Shown: piece by piece, positions 9,123 to 17,461 of the stretch
Layout of the letters: each line of letters opens with the position of its first letter
Position numbering within the stretch: position 1 is the stretch's first letter
Notes under the pieces: model-generated
Told to the model about the DNA's origin: nothing
The model's input: the letters and a program-made list of their open reading frames with translations, nothing else
The model's database searches: none
NCBI RefSeq assembly: GCF_006438915.1
Contig: NZ_RCZE01000007.1
Span: 248,001 to 312,000, forward strand
Source: Pseudomonas arsenicoxydans
Lineage (GTDB): Bacteria > Pseudomonadota > Gammaproteobacteria > Pseudomonadales > Pseudomonadaceae
Length of the DNA: 64,000 bases
Direction of reading: 5' to 3'
Program-made: the position numbers and the translations under genes

Positions 9123-9168
9123 AAAAAAGCCCGCCCGATCTGTTGAGGATCGGGCGGGCTTTTTTTTT
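9123..9168 (-). terminator. Rho-independent terminator of the OmpA-family lipoprotein gene
   Basis: A perfect GCCCGCCCGATC / GATCGGGCGGGC stem is flanked by A6 and T9 runs. It is bidirectional in form; on the minus strand it lies about 40 bases past the lipoprotein stop. Confidence 0.88.
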
Positions 9169-9209
9169 ACGCCTGGGGTTCAGTCAGGTTAGTAAAGGTA
9201 AAACGGTTA

Positions 9210-9914
9210 TTACTGAGGATACTGCTGACCCGGAATCGCTTTCAAGTTGACTTCAACGCGCCGGTTCTGTGCCCGACCATTGGCATCAGCGTTGCTGGCA
9301 ATCGGGCTATCCGGGCCGGCACCGCGAGCCGAGAGGTTGGCACCGCTCACACCTTGCGACGTCAGGTAAGTCGCCACGCTCTGCGCACGACGCTGGGACA
9401 GGTCCATGTTGTGCTGGCGGCTGCCGGTGCTGTCGGTGTAGCCGACGATCTCGATCTGGTTCTGGTTGAACTCCTTGAGCGAGCCCGCCAGATTGTTCAA
9501 CGGCTGATAGAAGCTTGGGGCGATGTTCGCCGAATCGGTGGCGAACGTGATGTTGCCCGGCATGATCAGCTTGATCTGATCGCCCTGGCGCTGCACTTCA
9601 ACCCCGGTGTTGGCCATGCTGGCGCGCAGCTTTTTCTCTTGCTGGTCGGCGTAGTAACCGTAACCGGCGGCGGAAGCACCCACCACCGCGGCGCCGATGA
9701 GCGCGCCCTTGCCACGGTTATCGTGGTTGATCGCGGCGCCGGCCAGCGCACCCGCCAAGGCACCGAGACCGCCGTATTTAGCGGTTTTGCTCATGCCTTG
9801 AGAGCCGGTATCAGCCTGCCCCTGAGGCTGGCCATTGTAAGGATTGGGCGAAGCACAGCCAGACAGCAAGGCCACTGCGGTAGCGACAATAATCAAAGGA
9901 CGCATGGTGAACAT
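9210..9914 (-). CDS. OmpA-family outer-membrane lipoprotein (YiaD-like)
   Basis: 234 residues. A lipoprotein signal ends in LLSGC with the lipidated Cys at 20. A glycine-zipper segment (GGLGALAGALAGAAI, then GKGALIGAAVVGASAAGYGY; about residues 48-88) comes next, then an OmpA C-terminal peptidoglycan-binding domain (about 115-230) with the usual VGYTDSTGS and LSQRRAQSVATYL segments. It should anchor the outer membrane to the cell wall. The start at 9914 has AGGAG seven bases upstream. It stands alone between two minus-strand genes, with its own terminator. Confidence 0.92.
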   Translation of the reverse strand: MFTMRPLIIVATAVALLSGCASPNPYNGQPQGQADTGSQGMSKTAKYGGLGALAGALAGAAINHDNRGKGALIGAAVVGASAAGYGYYADQQEKKLRASMANTGVEVQRQGDQIKLIMPGNITFATDSANIAPSFYQPLNNLAGSLKEFNQNQIEIVGYTDSTGSRQHNMDLSQRRAQSVATYLTSQGVSGANLSARGAGPDSPIASNADANGRAQNRRVEVNLKAIPGQQYPQ

Positions 9915-10017
9915 TAAGAGCTCCTACTTTTTGCATTCTGTGGTGCAACGGACTTAAGCATTGGACCTTTGCGGGCGTTGGATCGTCGCGCCGGGCAAAA
10001 ATTCCCAGAGTTACAAA

Positions 10018-10659
10018 TCAGGCTCGCACGAACGGGTTCTCGCGCATTTCATCGCCCAGACGCGTGTCCGGACCATGCCCGGTGACCACGGTTGCTTCTT
10101 CGTCGAGGGTATACAGTCGCTGCTTGATCGAACGCACGATGGTTGCCTGATCGCCACCCCATAAATCCGTGCGCCCCACCCCGCGCCGAAACAGCGTGTC
10201 ACCGGCAATCAGCAGCTTAGCCTCTGAAAACCAGAAACTCATGGAACCTGGCGTATGCCCCGGCGTGTGGATCGCCACACCGCAACCGCAGGCCAGTTCC
10301 TCGTCATCGGCCAGCCAGCGATCCGGCGATGGCACCGGCGTGTAAGGCACACCGAACATCTGGCACTGCATCTCCAGGTTGTCCCAGAGAAACTGATCCT
10401 CTTTGTGCAAGTGCAAGGTCGCGCCGGTTTTCTCCTTGAGCTGACCAGAGGCCAGGAAGTGATCCAGGTGCGCATGGGTGTGAATGATGCTGACAACCTT
10501 CAGGCCCAGAGCGTCGAGTCGGGCCAGGATCAGTTCGTGATTGCCACCCGGATCGACGACGATGGCCTTTTTAGTGATTGGGTCGCCGATGATGGTGCAG
10601 TTGCACTGCAACGGGCCAACGGGGAAGGTTTCGCGAATGAGGCTCGGTTGTGGGGGCAT
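10018..10659 (-). CDS. Metallo-beta-lactamase-fold hydrolase (glyoxalase II-like, YcbL type)
   Basis: 213 residues. The zinc-binding motif THAHLDH gives His62, His64, Asp66 and His67, and GHTPGS and AGDTLF supply further ligands. The C terminus has the VVTGHGPDT segment. It is shorter than classical glyoxalase II, matching the YcbL/type II glyoxalase group of small thioester hydrolases. Homology begins at MPPQPSLIRE, so I use the ATG at 10659 although the frame opens further upstream, through a spacer that separates it from the regulator gene. Confidence 0.88.
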   Translation of the reverse strand: MPPQPSLIRETFPVGPLQCNCTIIGDPITKKAIVVDPGGNHELILARLDALGLKVVSIIHTHAHLDHFLASGQLKEKTGATLHLHKEDQFLWDNLEMQCQMFGVPYTPVPSPDRWLADDEELACGCGVAIHTPGHTPGSMSFWFSEAKLLIAGDTLFRRGVGRTDLWGGDQATIVRSIKQRLYTLDEEATVVTGHGPDTRLGDEMRENPFVRA

Positions 10660-10738
10660 CGGGTCACGCTCGGAAATCAGGGATGGGCAATTCTGGCACA
10701 AAACAGCAGCGGTCTTTGTGAAGGTAGGGTCAATCCTG

Positions 10739-13477
10739 CTATCCCAGCAGCCCGAACTCTTTCGCCCGGGCCACCGCTTGCGTGCGCCGCTCAACCCCAA
10801 GCTTGCTGTTGATGTGGCTGGCGTGGGTCTTGACCGTGTGCAGAGAGATGAACAGTTGATCGCTGATTTGCTGGTTCGAACAACCTTGGGCAATCAGGCG
10901 CAGTACCGACAGTTCACGGGCGCTGAGCTGTTCTGCTCCTGCACATGACTCCACAGTCGGGCGAACGGCCACGATCGGTAACTGTTCCGCAAGATTCAGC
11001 GAAAAAGCAGTTGGGGGACAGAGTTGAAGTTGCCCGCGCAGCCACTCCGGATGTTCAGCGAGCAGCCCGTCGAAGGGTTGCAAGACGCCGCCCGCCGCAG
11101 CTTCCAGCGCCTGAGCCAGCGCCTTGCGGGCCTCGGGTTCCCGCCCGCTGGTCAGCAACAAGGTTACTTTTTGAGTCAGTGCCATTGCACAGAGCAATTG
11201 CCGTCCGGTTTGCTGTCCATGTTCAAGCAACGCATTCAACCGGCCCTCGGCGAGCATCGGTTGCCCTTGAATGACTTCCAGCAAAGCCTGCTGTAACTCG
11301 ATATGCAGCGGCAGCTGTGGATGAAATTCCGGCGGCGCTGCCGCGTGTTCGCCGTTGTAGGTCTGGCCCAGGCGCGCCAGCCAGGCTTCGGCCAGGTCGG
11401 TGCGCCCCTGGGCCAGCCAGAGTTCGCATTTAACCAGGGTGATCATCGCCAGATAGTAAATGGGTGGCACGTCCCAGATGTGCATCAGCCGCTCGGCTTC
11501 GGCCAGTTCGGCGAAGGCTTTGGCGAACTCGCCGCTGTTGCCCTCAAGCCGGGCGATCACGCAATGGCCGAGCAATACGCTGATATCGCGACAGGCCCGT
11601 GCTTCACACAAACCGGCTTGCAAGCGGGCCCGCGCGACCTGCGGTTGCAGGTGCATGGCCAGTAAGAAACCCTCATACATGGTCAGGCGGGCGCGTACGG
11701 CGTATAGCCGTTGCGGCGACAGCCCTTGCAGGCGTTGCAGGCCCTGACGGACTTCTTGCAACGCGCGAAGGATTTCCCCACGCGCCTGCAGCACACGGGC
11801 GCGGTCGTAATGGGCCAATGCTTCAAACAACGGATTACCGACCCGCTGCGCCAATTCCAGCGACTCACGGTTCAAATTGCGCGCACGCCACAAATCGCCG
11901 TCGGCGATGGCCAGGTTGGACAAGGTCGAGAGGCACATCAGCCGTTGCCCGTAGCGTTTGGCCGGCAGGCTCTGCAGCGCTTCAGTGCAATACACAAGCG
12001 TCAGCTCGCGATTGCCACGCCCCCGGGCGATGATGCCGCTCAGGGCCAGCCACTGCGCCAGCATCGACTTCTGCGCGGTGGCCGAAGGGGCTGGCAGGAA
12101 GCGGCTCAAATGAGCGGCCAGTTCCTCGGCGGCGTCCAGCTGACAGGCCAGTCCCAACGCCCAGCTGTAGAGCACGATCAACCTGGGGGTGCTGATCAGC
12201 AAACTGTCAGGCAGGTCCATTTTCCAGCGCAGTAACATGCCGACGTTCTGCTCGGCGAGCAGTTGTTCTTCGGAGAGGTTTTGCACCAGGTTCGCTGCAA
12301 CGTCCAGATGCCCGGCGCGCAACGCCTGCTCCACCGCTTCGTCGAGCAGCCCCTGTGCATTGAACCAGCGACACGCGCGCAAATGCAGGCTGGCCGCAGG
12401 CACTATCGTCTGCGCGGTGGGCCGGGTGCGCAGCAAGTCGGAAAACAGATGGTGATAGCGATACCAGTGGCCGTGCTCGTCCAGCGGCACCAGGAACACT
12501 TGATGTGCCTGGAGGAAACGCAGGATTTCGCCACTGTCATGCGCTTCGCGAACCGCGTCGCAGAGCTCGCTGCAAAAACGTTCCTGTGGCGCGGTGTCGT
12601 AAAGGAACTGCTGCACGTCGGCCGGCAGGCAATCGATGACTTCTTCGAGCAGGTAATCGCGAATCAGCCCTTCCCCACCGTGCAGCGACTGCGGCAACGC
12701 ACCGTCAGTGCCCGCCTCGGAGGCTGCCAGCAACCAGAATCGCAACCCCGCGACCCACCCTTCACTGCGTTGAATCAGACTTTCCAGCGCCTCGCCACGC
12801 AATGAACTGCTGTGGCGATCCAGCAACGTGAGGGCTTCATCGTGGGTCAGTCGAAGGTCCTGCTCATGCAGTTCGAGCAGTTGGCGCGACAGGCGCAAAC
12901 GGGCCAGGTGCCAGTCCGGGCGCTGTCGACTGGTGACCATGACCAGCAAGCCATCGGGCAAATGATTGAGGAAAAACTGCAGGCAACGATCGAGTACCGG
13001 GCCTTGCGCAAGGTGGTAATCATCGAGCACCAGCAGCAACGGCGTACTCGTCGACAGGTGAACGGCCAACTCGTCCAGCAACCCGTCCAGCCATTCTTCG
13101 AAAGCGAACGGCTGATGGCGCTGACGCATTTTCAGCAGTCCCAGCGCCTGGCTGCCCAGTGTCGGAAAGTAATCCTGGAGCCCTTCGAGCAACCGTTCAA
13201 GGAAACGCCCCGGGTCGCTGTCTCGAGGACTCAACCCCAGCCACAGGCTTTGCCAATGAGGCGGCAAGCCCTGACAAAACTCCACCGCCAATGAACTCTT
13301 GCCGAACCCGGCGGGTGCGCTGACCAGCAACAGCCTGCCCCCGAGCCCGGTACTCAGGCGCTCGCACAGACGAGGCCGCAGCACATGGCCGTCGGGCAAC
13401 GGGGGCCGAAAAAAGCGTCCGCCCAATGCGGCGACGGAAACGCTTGCGGGGCCCGGGGGTGGGGACAGATCAGTCAT
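10739..13477 (-). CDS. MalT-type LuxR family transcriptional activator
   Basis: 912 residues. An N-terminal STAND-type NTPase domain carries Walker A APAGFGKSS (54-62) and a LLLVLDDYHL Walker B; the middle is a long helical/TPR-like region (about 400-830); the last 60 residues are a LuxR helix-turn-helix (LSARELSVLRLIAQGCSNQQ, then HTVKTHASHI). MalT-type proteins are ATP-dependent activators that respond to a small molecule. The neighbours read in the same direction are the DUF1302/DUF1329 pair and an acyl-CoA ligase, so these are the likely targets. The inducer is unknown. Confidence 0.9.
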   Translation of the reverse strand: MTDLSPPPGPASVSVAALGGRFFRPPLPDGHVLRPRLCERLSTGLGGRLLLVSAPAGFGKSSLAVEFCQGLPPHWQSLWLGLSPRDSDPGRFLERLLEGLQDYFPTLGSQALGLLKMRQRHQPFAFEEWLDGLLDELAVHLSTSTPLLLVLDDYHLAQGPVLDRCLQFFLNHLPDGLLVMVTSRQRPDWHLARLRLSRQLLELHEQDLRLTHDEALTLLDRHSSSLRGEALESLIQRSEGWVAGLRFWLLAASEAGTDGALPQSLHGGEGLIRDYLLEEVIDCLPADVQQFLYDTAPQERFCSELCDAVREAHDSGEILRFLQAHQVFLVPLDEHGHWYRYHHLFSDLLRTRPTAQTIVPAASLHLRACRWFNAQGLLDEAVEQALRAGHLDVAANLVQNLSEEQLLAEQNVGMLLRWKMDLPDSLLISTPRLIVLYSWALGLACQLDAAEELAAHLSRFLPAPSATAQKSMLAQWLALSGIIARGRGNRELTLVYCTEALQSLPAKRYGQRLMCLSTLSNLAIADGDLWRARNLNRESLELAQRVGNPLFEALAHYDRARVLQARGEILRALQEVRQGLQRLQGLSPQRLYAVRARLTMYEGFLLAMHLQPQVARARLQAGLCEARACRDISVLLGHCVIARLEGNSGEFAKAFAELAEAERLMHIWDVPPIYYLAMITLVKCELWLAQGRTDLAEAWLARLGQTYNGEHAAAPPEFHPQLPLHIELQQALLEVIQGQPMLAEGRLNALLEHGQQTGRQLLCAMALTQKVTLLLTSGREPEARKALAQALEAAAGGVLQPFDGLLAEHPEWLRGQLQLCPPTAFSLNLAEQLPIVAVRPTVESCAGAEQLSARELSVLRLIAQGCSNQQISDQLFISLHTVKTHASHINSKLGVERRTQAVARAKEFGLLG

Positions 13478-13635
13478 GGCCGGCTCTTGTTTGAATTGCG
13501 GATGGCGGCGTTGCAGATGTCCGCAGACTAGCGGTAAACGGATAGGGAATGAAGGTTATTGCTACAAATGGCTACAAAAAGTCTACAAGCAGAATCCGCG
13601 GGGCCCGCGATGCAGTTTTGCCTGGAGACCGAGTT

Positions 13636-13730
13636 GCCCCCTTCGCGAGCAAGCCCGCTCCCACATTCGATCGTATTCCTTCTGGAAGAACTCGGTTAAA
13701 TGTGGGAGCGGGCTTGCTCGCGAAGGGGGC
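13636..13730. repeat. REPIN (paired inverted REP, GGGAGCGGGCTTGCTCGCG type)
   Basis: Two REP arms, GCGAGCAAGCCCGCTCCCAC and its inverse, face each other around a unique spacer, extended by matching GCCCCCTTC / GAAGGGGGC ends. Confidence 0.93.
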
Positions 13731-13770
13731 ATAAAAGGCACCGAATATTCATTACCCAAATGCCAGACAA

Positions 13771-13802
13771 AAAAACGCCCCGAACCAGTCGGGGCGTTTT
13801 TC
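13771..13802 (-). terminator. Rho-independent terminator after the DUF1329 gene
   Basis: AAAAACGCCCCGA pairs with TCGGGGCGTTTTT. On the minus strand it lies 28 bases beyond the DUF1329 stop. Confidence 0.88.
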
Positions 13803-13829
13803 GAGGATGCGGCCTCTGTTCAGTACAGG

Positions 13830-15194
13830 TTAACGAACCCCGTCCTGACGCAGTGCGGCCGGTGTGAAGTCACTGGTGGTGGCGGTGAAGCCGAAGTCAT
13901 ACGCCTGCTTCTCTTCGTTCTTCATACCCAGCGCCAGGTAGCGACCCGATTGCAGGTCGTACAGGGTTTCCAGGGTGTACCACGGCACTTGAACGTTGTA
14001 GTAGTCCTGAGCATGGGCTTCTGCCACACGCCACAGCTGATTACGACCGTCGTAGTGATCGATCACCGCAGCCTGCCAGGTGTCTTCGTCGATGTAGAAG
14101 TCACGTTTGGCGTAGATGTGACGCTGACCTTCCTTCAGGGTTGCAACGATATGCCAGACCCGGCGCAGCTCGTAACGGGTCAGGTCCTGGTTGATGTGAC
14201 CGGCCTTGATGATGTCGTCGTACTTGAGGTTCGGCGAATCGAGCTTGTAGCTGTCGGAGGCGATGTACATCTCTTTCTTGCCTTCGAGCTTCCAGTCGTA
14301 GCGATCCGGTGCACCGTTGAACATGTCCAGGTTGTCGGAGGTACGCAGGCCATCCGCGGCGGTACCCGGCCCGTCATAGGACACTTGTGGTGCACGGCGT
14401 ACGCGACGCTGACCGGCGTTGTAGACCCACGCCGAACGCGGCTCTTTAACCTGGTCGAGGGTTTCGTGTACCAGCAGCACGCCACCAGCCAGACGTGCCG
14501 GCGCGGTCACTTTCTGCTTGAAGTAGAACAGGATGTTGCCCGGGTTTTTCGGGTCGTAATCCTTCATCTTGTCGCGGAACACGAACTGGTCCTGGAAGTA
14601 CACCAGGCTGTACGAGCCGTTTGGCTGTGGCGTGGCCTGGGTCACCAGACGGGTCACGCTGCCACCGCGATAGCGGGTGATGTGGTTCCAGATGACTTCA
14701 ATACCACTTTTCGGAATAGGGAACGGTACGGCGGTTTCAAAGTTTTCCAGGCCGTTGCCGCCGGACACGAGAGTCGTCGAGGTGGCGTTTTTCTTGATGG
14801 CGGCGAACACGTCATCCGGCACGGTAGAGCCGCGATGGGACGGGTAAACCGGCATTTTGAAGGTTTCCGGGTAGCGCTTGAACATCGCGTACTGGCCCGG
14901 GGCGAGTTTTTCCTTGTACTGATCAACGTTCTGCGCAGTGATGGTGAACAGCGGTTTTTCACTGGCGAACGGGTCAGACAGGAAACCCTTGCTGTCGACC
15001 GTGCCGGCGTTTTTCGGCAGTGGCTTCCAGGCTGGAATCGAACCGTCGGCGTTGCCCGCCATCTCGGCACCCATCGGCGTCAGGCTCTTGCCCAGTTTGT
15101 CGGCTTCGGCCGCAGGGACCGCCGCCATCACACCGGTTGCCAGCAGCGAAAGCCCCAGAACACCGGCGTGGAACAGACTTTTTGTCATTTTCAT
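13830..15194 (-). CDS. DUF1329 family exported protein
   Basis: 454 residues. A signal peptide (GVLGLSLLATGVMAA) is probably cleaved near residue 24, so the protein is periplasmic or attached to the outer membrane. DUF1329 proteins have a LolA/LolB-like fold prediction and almost always sit beside a DUF1302 gene, as here (28 bases apart). The biochemical role is not settled; with an acyl-CoA ligase nearby, handling of hydrophobic acyl compounds across the envelope is plausible. I chose the ATG at 15194, with GAGGA upstream, instead of the in-frame TTG at 15212. Confidence 0.88.
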   Translation of the reverse strand: MKMTKSLFHAGVLGLSLLATGVMAAVPAAEADKLGKSLTPMGAEMAGNADGSIPAWKPLPKNAGTVDSKGFLSDPFASEKPLFTITAQNVDQYKEKLAPGQYAMFKRYPETFKMPVYPSHRGSTVPDDVFAAIKKNATSTTLVSGGNGLENFETAVPFPIPKSGIEVIWNHITRYRGGSVTRLVTQATPQPNGSYSLVYFQDQFVFRDKMKDYDPKNPGNILFYFKQKVTAPARLAGGVLLVHETLDQVKEPRSAWVYNAGQRRVRRAPQVSYDGPGTAADGLRTSDNLDMFNGAPDRYDWKLEGKKEMYIASDSYKLDSPNLKYDDIIKAGHINQDLTRYELRRVWHIVATLKEGQRHIYAKRDFYIDEDTWQAAVIDHYDGRNQLWRVAEAHAQDYYNVQVPWYTLETLYDLQSGRYLALGMKNEEKQAYDFGFTATTSDFTPAALRQDGVR

Positions 15195-15222
15195 AGGTGT
15201 GTTCGTCCTCAAAAAACAGTGC

Positions 15223-17124
15223 TTAGAAGTTCACGCCGACGCTGAGCGCAACAAAGTCGCGATCATCTACGGTGGTGTACTTGCCGTCGAAGAAGTTGGT
15301 GTAGGCCAGGCTCGCGGTGTAGGTGTTCTGGTATTCGGCATCGACGCCCAGGCTCACTGCTTTACGACCTTCCTCGAAGTTGCCGCCAGGGCCTGGCGAA
15401 TAACCTTCCACATCGTGGGACCAGGCCACGTTCGGCTTGAGGTTCACACCGGCGAATACGTCGTTGTATTCCCAGATCGCACGACCACGGTAGCCCCACG
15501 AAGTCGCCGTGGTGAAGCCATCGTTGTCGCAGTTGCGGCTGCGGTTGTTGGTGGCTGCACCCGGGCCGGCACCGTTGATGGTGCTGGTGTTGAGGGCAAC
15601 ACAGGTATCCAGCGCGCCCGAGGCGGGCAGACTACCTGGACCGTAGACCGGATCGCGACCATAACGAACGTCAGAGGTGCTTTCTAGGCCACCGACATGG
15701 GTCACGCCCACTTCGCCGACCAGCGTAAGACGGCTGGCGCCCATGACTTGATCGAAGAAGTGCGTCAGGGTGGTCTGGAACTGGGTGACCTCTTTGCGAC
15801 GATAACCGTTCAGGTCAGTGCCCGGCGCGGCGGAGAGCAACGAAGCGTTGGTCAACGGATTGTTCGGATTGTTGTTGCCCAAAGGACGAATGCCCGCGAA
15901 CAGAATGTCCGTGGAGTTCAACTGCACCGGTGCGTTCGGACGGTAGCTGATCTCACCGCTCCACGCCGTACCGGTAGGCAGGGTGGTGGAGAAACTCAAG
16001 CCGTACAGGCGAATGTCTTCAGGGTATTCGATGAAGTATTTCGAGTTACCCGCGACCAGCAGCGGCCCCAGGGCCTGGAACGGGCCTGGCAATGCCGCCA
16101 CGCCGTTGTAGACCGACTGTGGCGCACCCGTGGCGCTGAAGATCGGCGCACGGCTGTGGTAGTTCATGAAGTAGGCACCGAACTCGGTGTCCAGCGGGTC
16201 GAACATGTACTTGAAGGACGCGCCCCACTGGCCGCTGTCGCGGGCATCACGGTCGCCGCCACGTTGAACCAGCACACCTTCCTCGTTGACGTTAACGCCG
16301 TTGGCGGCCAATGGGCCCAACGCGATGGCAGGAATCGTCGAGCGCTTGTTCAGCACGCGCAGGTTGTTGTCGCAACCGTCGGCGACGATGTCTGGCTGAG
16401 AGAAGAACGTGCCGCAGTTATCGACAACGGTCTGGTCCCACTCCAGCTGGTAGAACGCTTCGGCCGAGAGGTTTTCGGTCAGGCTCTGGGACACGTAAAA
16501 CATGTTGACCGGGATCAGGCCTTCCTTGATCTCGGCACCCGGACGACGAAACGCGGACACGTCAATCGGGTTGATCGAGTTGATGCCGCCGCCGATGAAT
16601 GTACTTTCACCCCAGCTCACAACCTGCTTGCCCAGACGCACGGAGCCCGGCTCATCGGCAACGGTGTAGTTGTGGTAGATGAAGGCGTCGAGGATTTGCC
16701 CGCCGGAGGACTTGGCGCCTTCTTTGCGGCCGTCGTTGCTGACGTTCTTGAATTCAAGGTCTTCGTTTTGCAGTGCGAAGTCGTACCAGTATTTGCCCCG
16801 GACAAACACGCCGGTATCGCCGTATTTCAATTCAAGGTCATGGATGCCCTTGAAGATCTTCGAGAACGCTTGCCCGCTCTTGAAGTTCAAGTGACCGTCA
16901 TCGGAGGTCTGGGACAGGCCATGCCCGCCGTTGTTGACGCCGATCAGGTTCTTGTTCGGCTGTTGGGTCGAGACACTCATACCCAGGGACAGCGACGAGT
17001 CGAACTGACCTTCGATTTCACCAACGTTGAAATTGACGCCGAATGCAGGCCCGGCGAGCGAAGAGGCGAGACTGACCGCCAGGGGCAATTTCGCCCGGCG
17101 CCAGAACGTGTTTACTGATGTCAT
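15223..17124 (-). CDS. DUF1302 family outer-membrane beta-barrel protein
   Basis: 633 residues from the ATG at 17124, which has GGAG about seven bases upstream; the longer frame to 17379 lacks homology. A signal peptide ends around AFG (residue 29). The mature part is rich in alternating aromatic/polar strands and ends in a barrel-like strand with a terminal Phe (VALSVGVNF), typical of BAM-inserted proteins. It is the first gene of the DUF1302-DUF1329 pair. Outer-membrane passage of hydrophobic substrates is the best guess, from context only. Confidence 0.88.
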   Translation of the reverse strand: MTSVNTFWRRAKLPLAVSLASSLAGPAFGVNFNVGEIEGQFDSSLSLGMSVSTQQPNKNLIGVNNGGHGLSQTSDDGHLNFKSGQAFSKIFKGIHDLELKYGDTGVFVRGKYWYDFALQNEDLEFKNVSNDGRKEGAKSSGGQILDAFIYHNYTVADEPGSVRLGKQVVSWGESTFIGGGINSINPIDVSAFRRPGAEIKEGLIPVNMFYVSQSLTENLSAEAFYQLEWDQTVVDNCGTFFSQPDIVADGCDNNLRVLNKRSTIPAIALGPLAANGVNVNEEGVLVQRGGDRDARDSGQWGASFKYMFDPLDTEFGAYFMNYHSRAPIFSATGAPQSVYNGVAALPGPFQALGPLLVAGNSKYFIEYPEDIRLYGLSFSTTLPTGTAWSGEISYRPNAPVQLNSTDILFAGIRPLGNNNPNNPLTNASLLSAAPGTDLNGYRRKEVTQFQTTLTHFFDQVMGASRLTLVGEVGVTHVGGLESTSDVRYGRDPVYGPGSLPASGALDTCVALNTSTINGAGPGAATNNRSRNCDNDGFTTATSWGYRGRAIWEYNDVFAGVNLKPNVAWSHDVEGYSPGPGGNFEEGRKAVSLGVDAEYQNTYTASLAYTNFFDGKYTTVDDRDFVALSVGVNF

Positions 17125-17461
17125 CGACGCTACTCCATGTGCATTATTGTTATGGCAGTGAGCACTTCTAAAAACGTTGTGGGTGACGGGGAGCCAAGGC
17201 GTCCCGAAGTCACTCCAAAATTGCATCGCCCCGTTTTGTGCGTTTGCTCCGTTCTTAAAAATCCTTGAGCGGACTATAGCCAGCAGGTAGTAGAGCTTGA
17301 TCCCTCTAAAGTGTGATTTGCAGCTGCCGGCCACTCTGGAACAGTCCTTTCGCCAGGCCGACACCTGTCGGCACGGCAAGGATGGCTGAAAATTCGGATT
17401 TCACAAGCCAAGCGCTTGCTTGGTGGGGCTGGCGTGCCCTTTCGGGCACACCGCAAGACGC
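17125..17461. other. Intergenic region upstream of the DUF1302 gene
   Basis: No gene is supported. It should contain the promoter of the DUF1302-DUF1329 unit. Near its far end are a perfect CAAGCGCTTG palindrome (about 17409-17418) and a GTGCCC-TTTC-GGGCAC hairpin (17433-17448) just past the acyl-CoA ligase stop; the hairpin has no T-run, so at most it is a weak terminator. Confidence 0.6.

Larger units (their letters stand above)
13478..13829. other. Intergenic region between the regulator and DUF1329 genes
   Basis: No gene is supported here. It contains the regulator's upstream region, one REPIN (13636-13730) and the terminator of the DUF1302-DUF1329 transcript (13771-13802). Confidence 0.8.

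Noticed and set aside
13299..15245. Long plus-strand open frame (648 codons) opposite DUF1329
   Set aside because: It is antisense to a clear exported protein with a signal peptide, and its composition is that of a high-GC shadow frame.
15697..17118. 473-codon plus-strand frame opposite the DUF1302 gene
   Set aside because: Antisense shadow of a supported outer-membrane protein; no recognisable motif.
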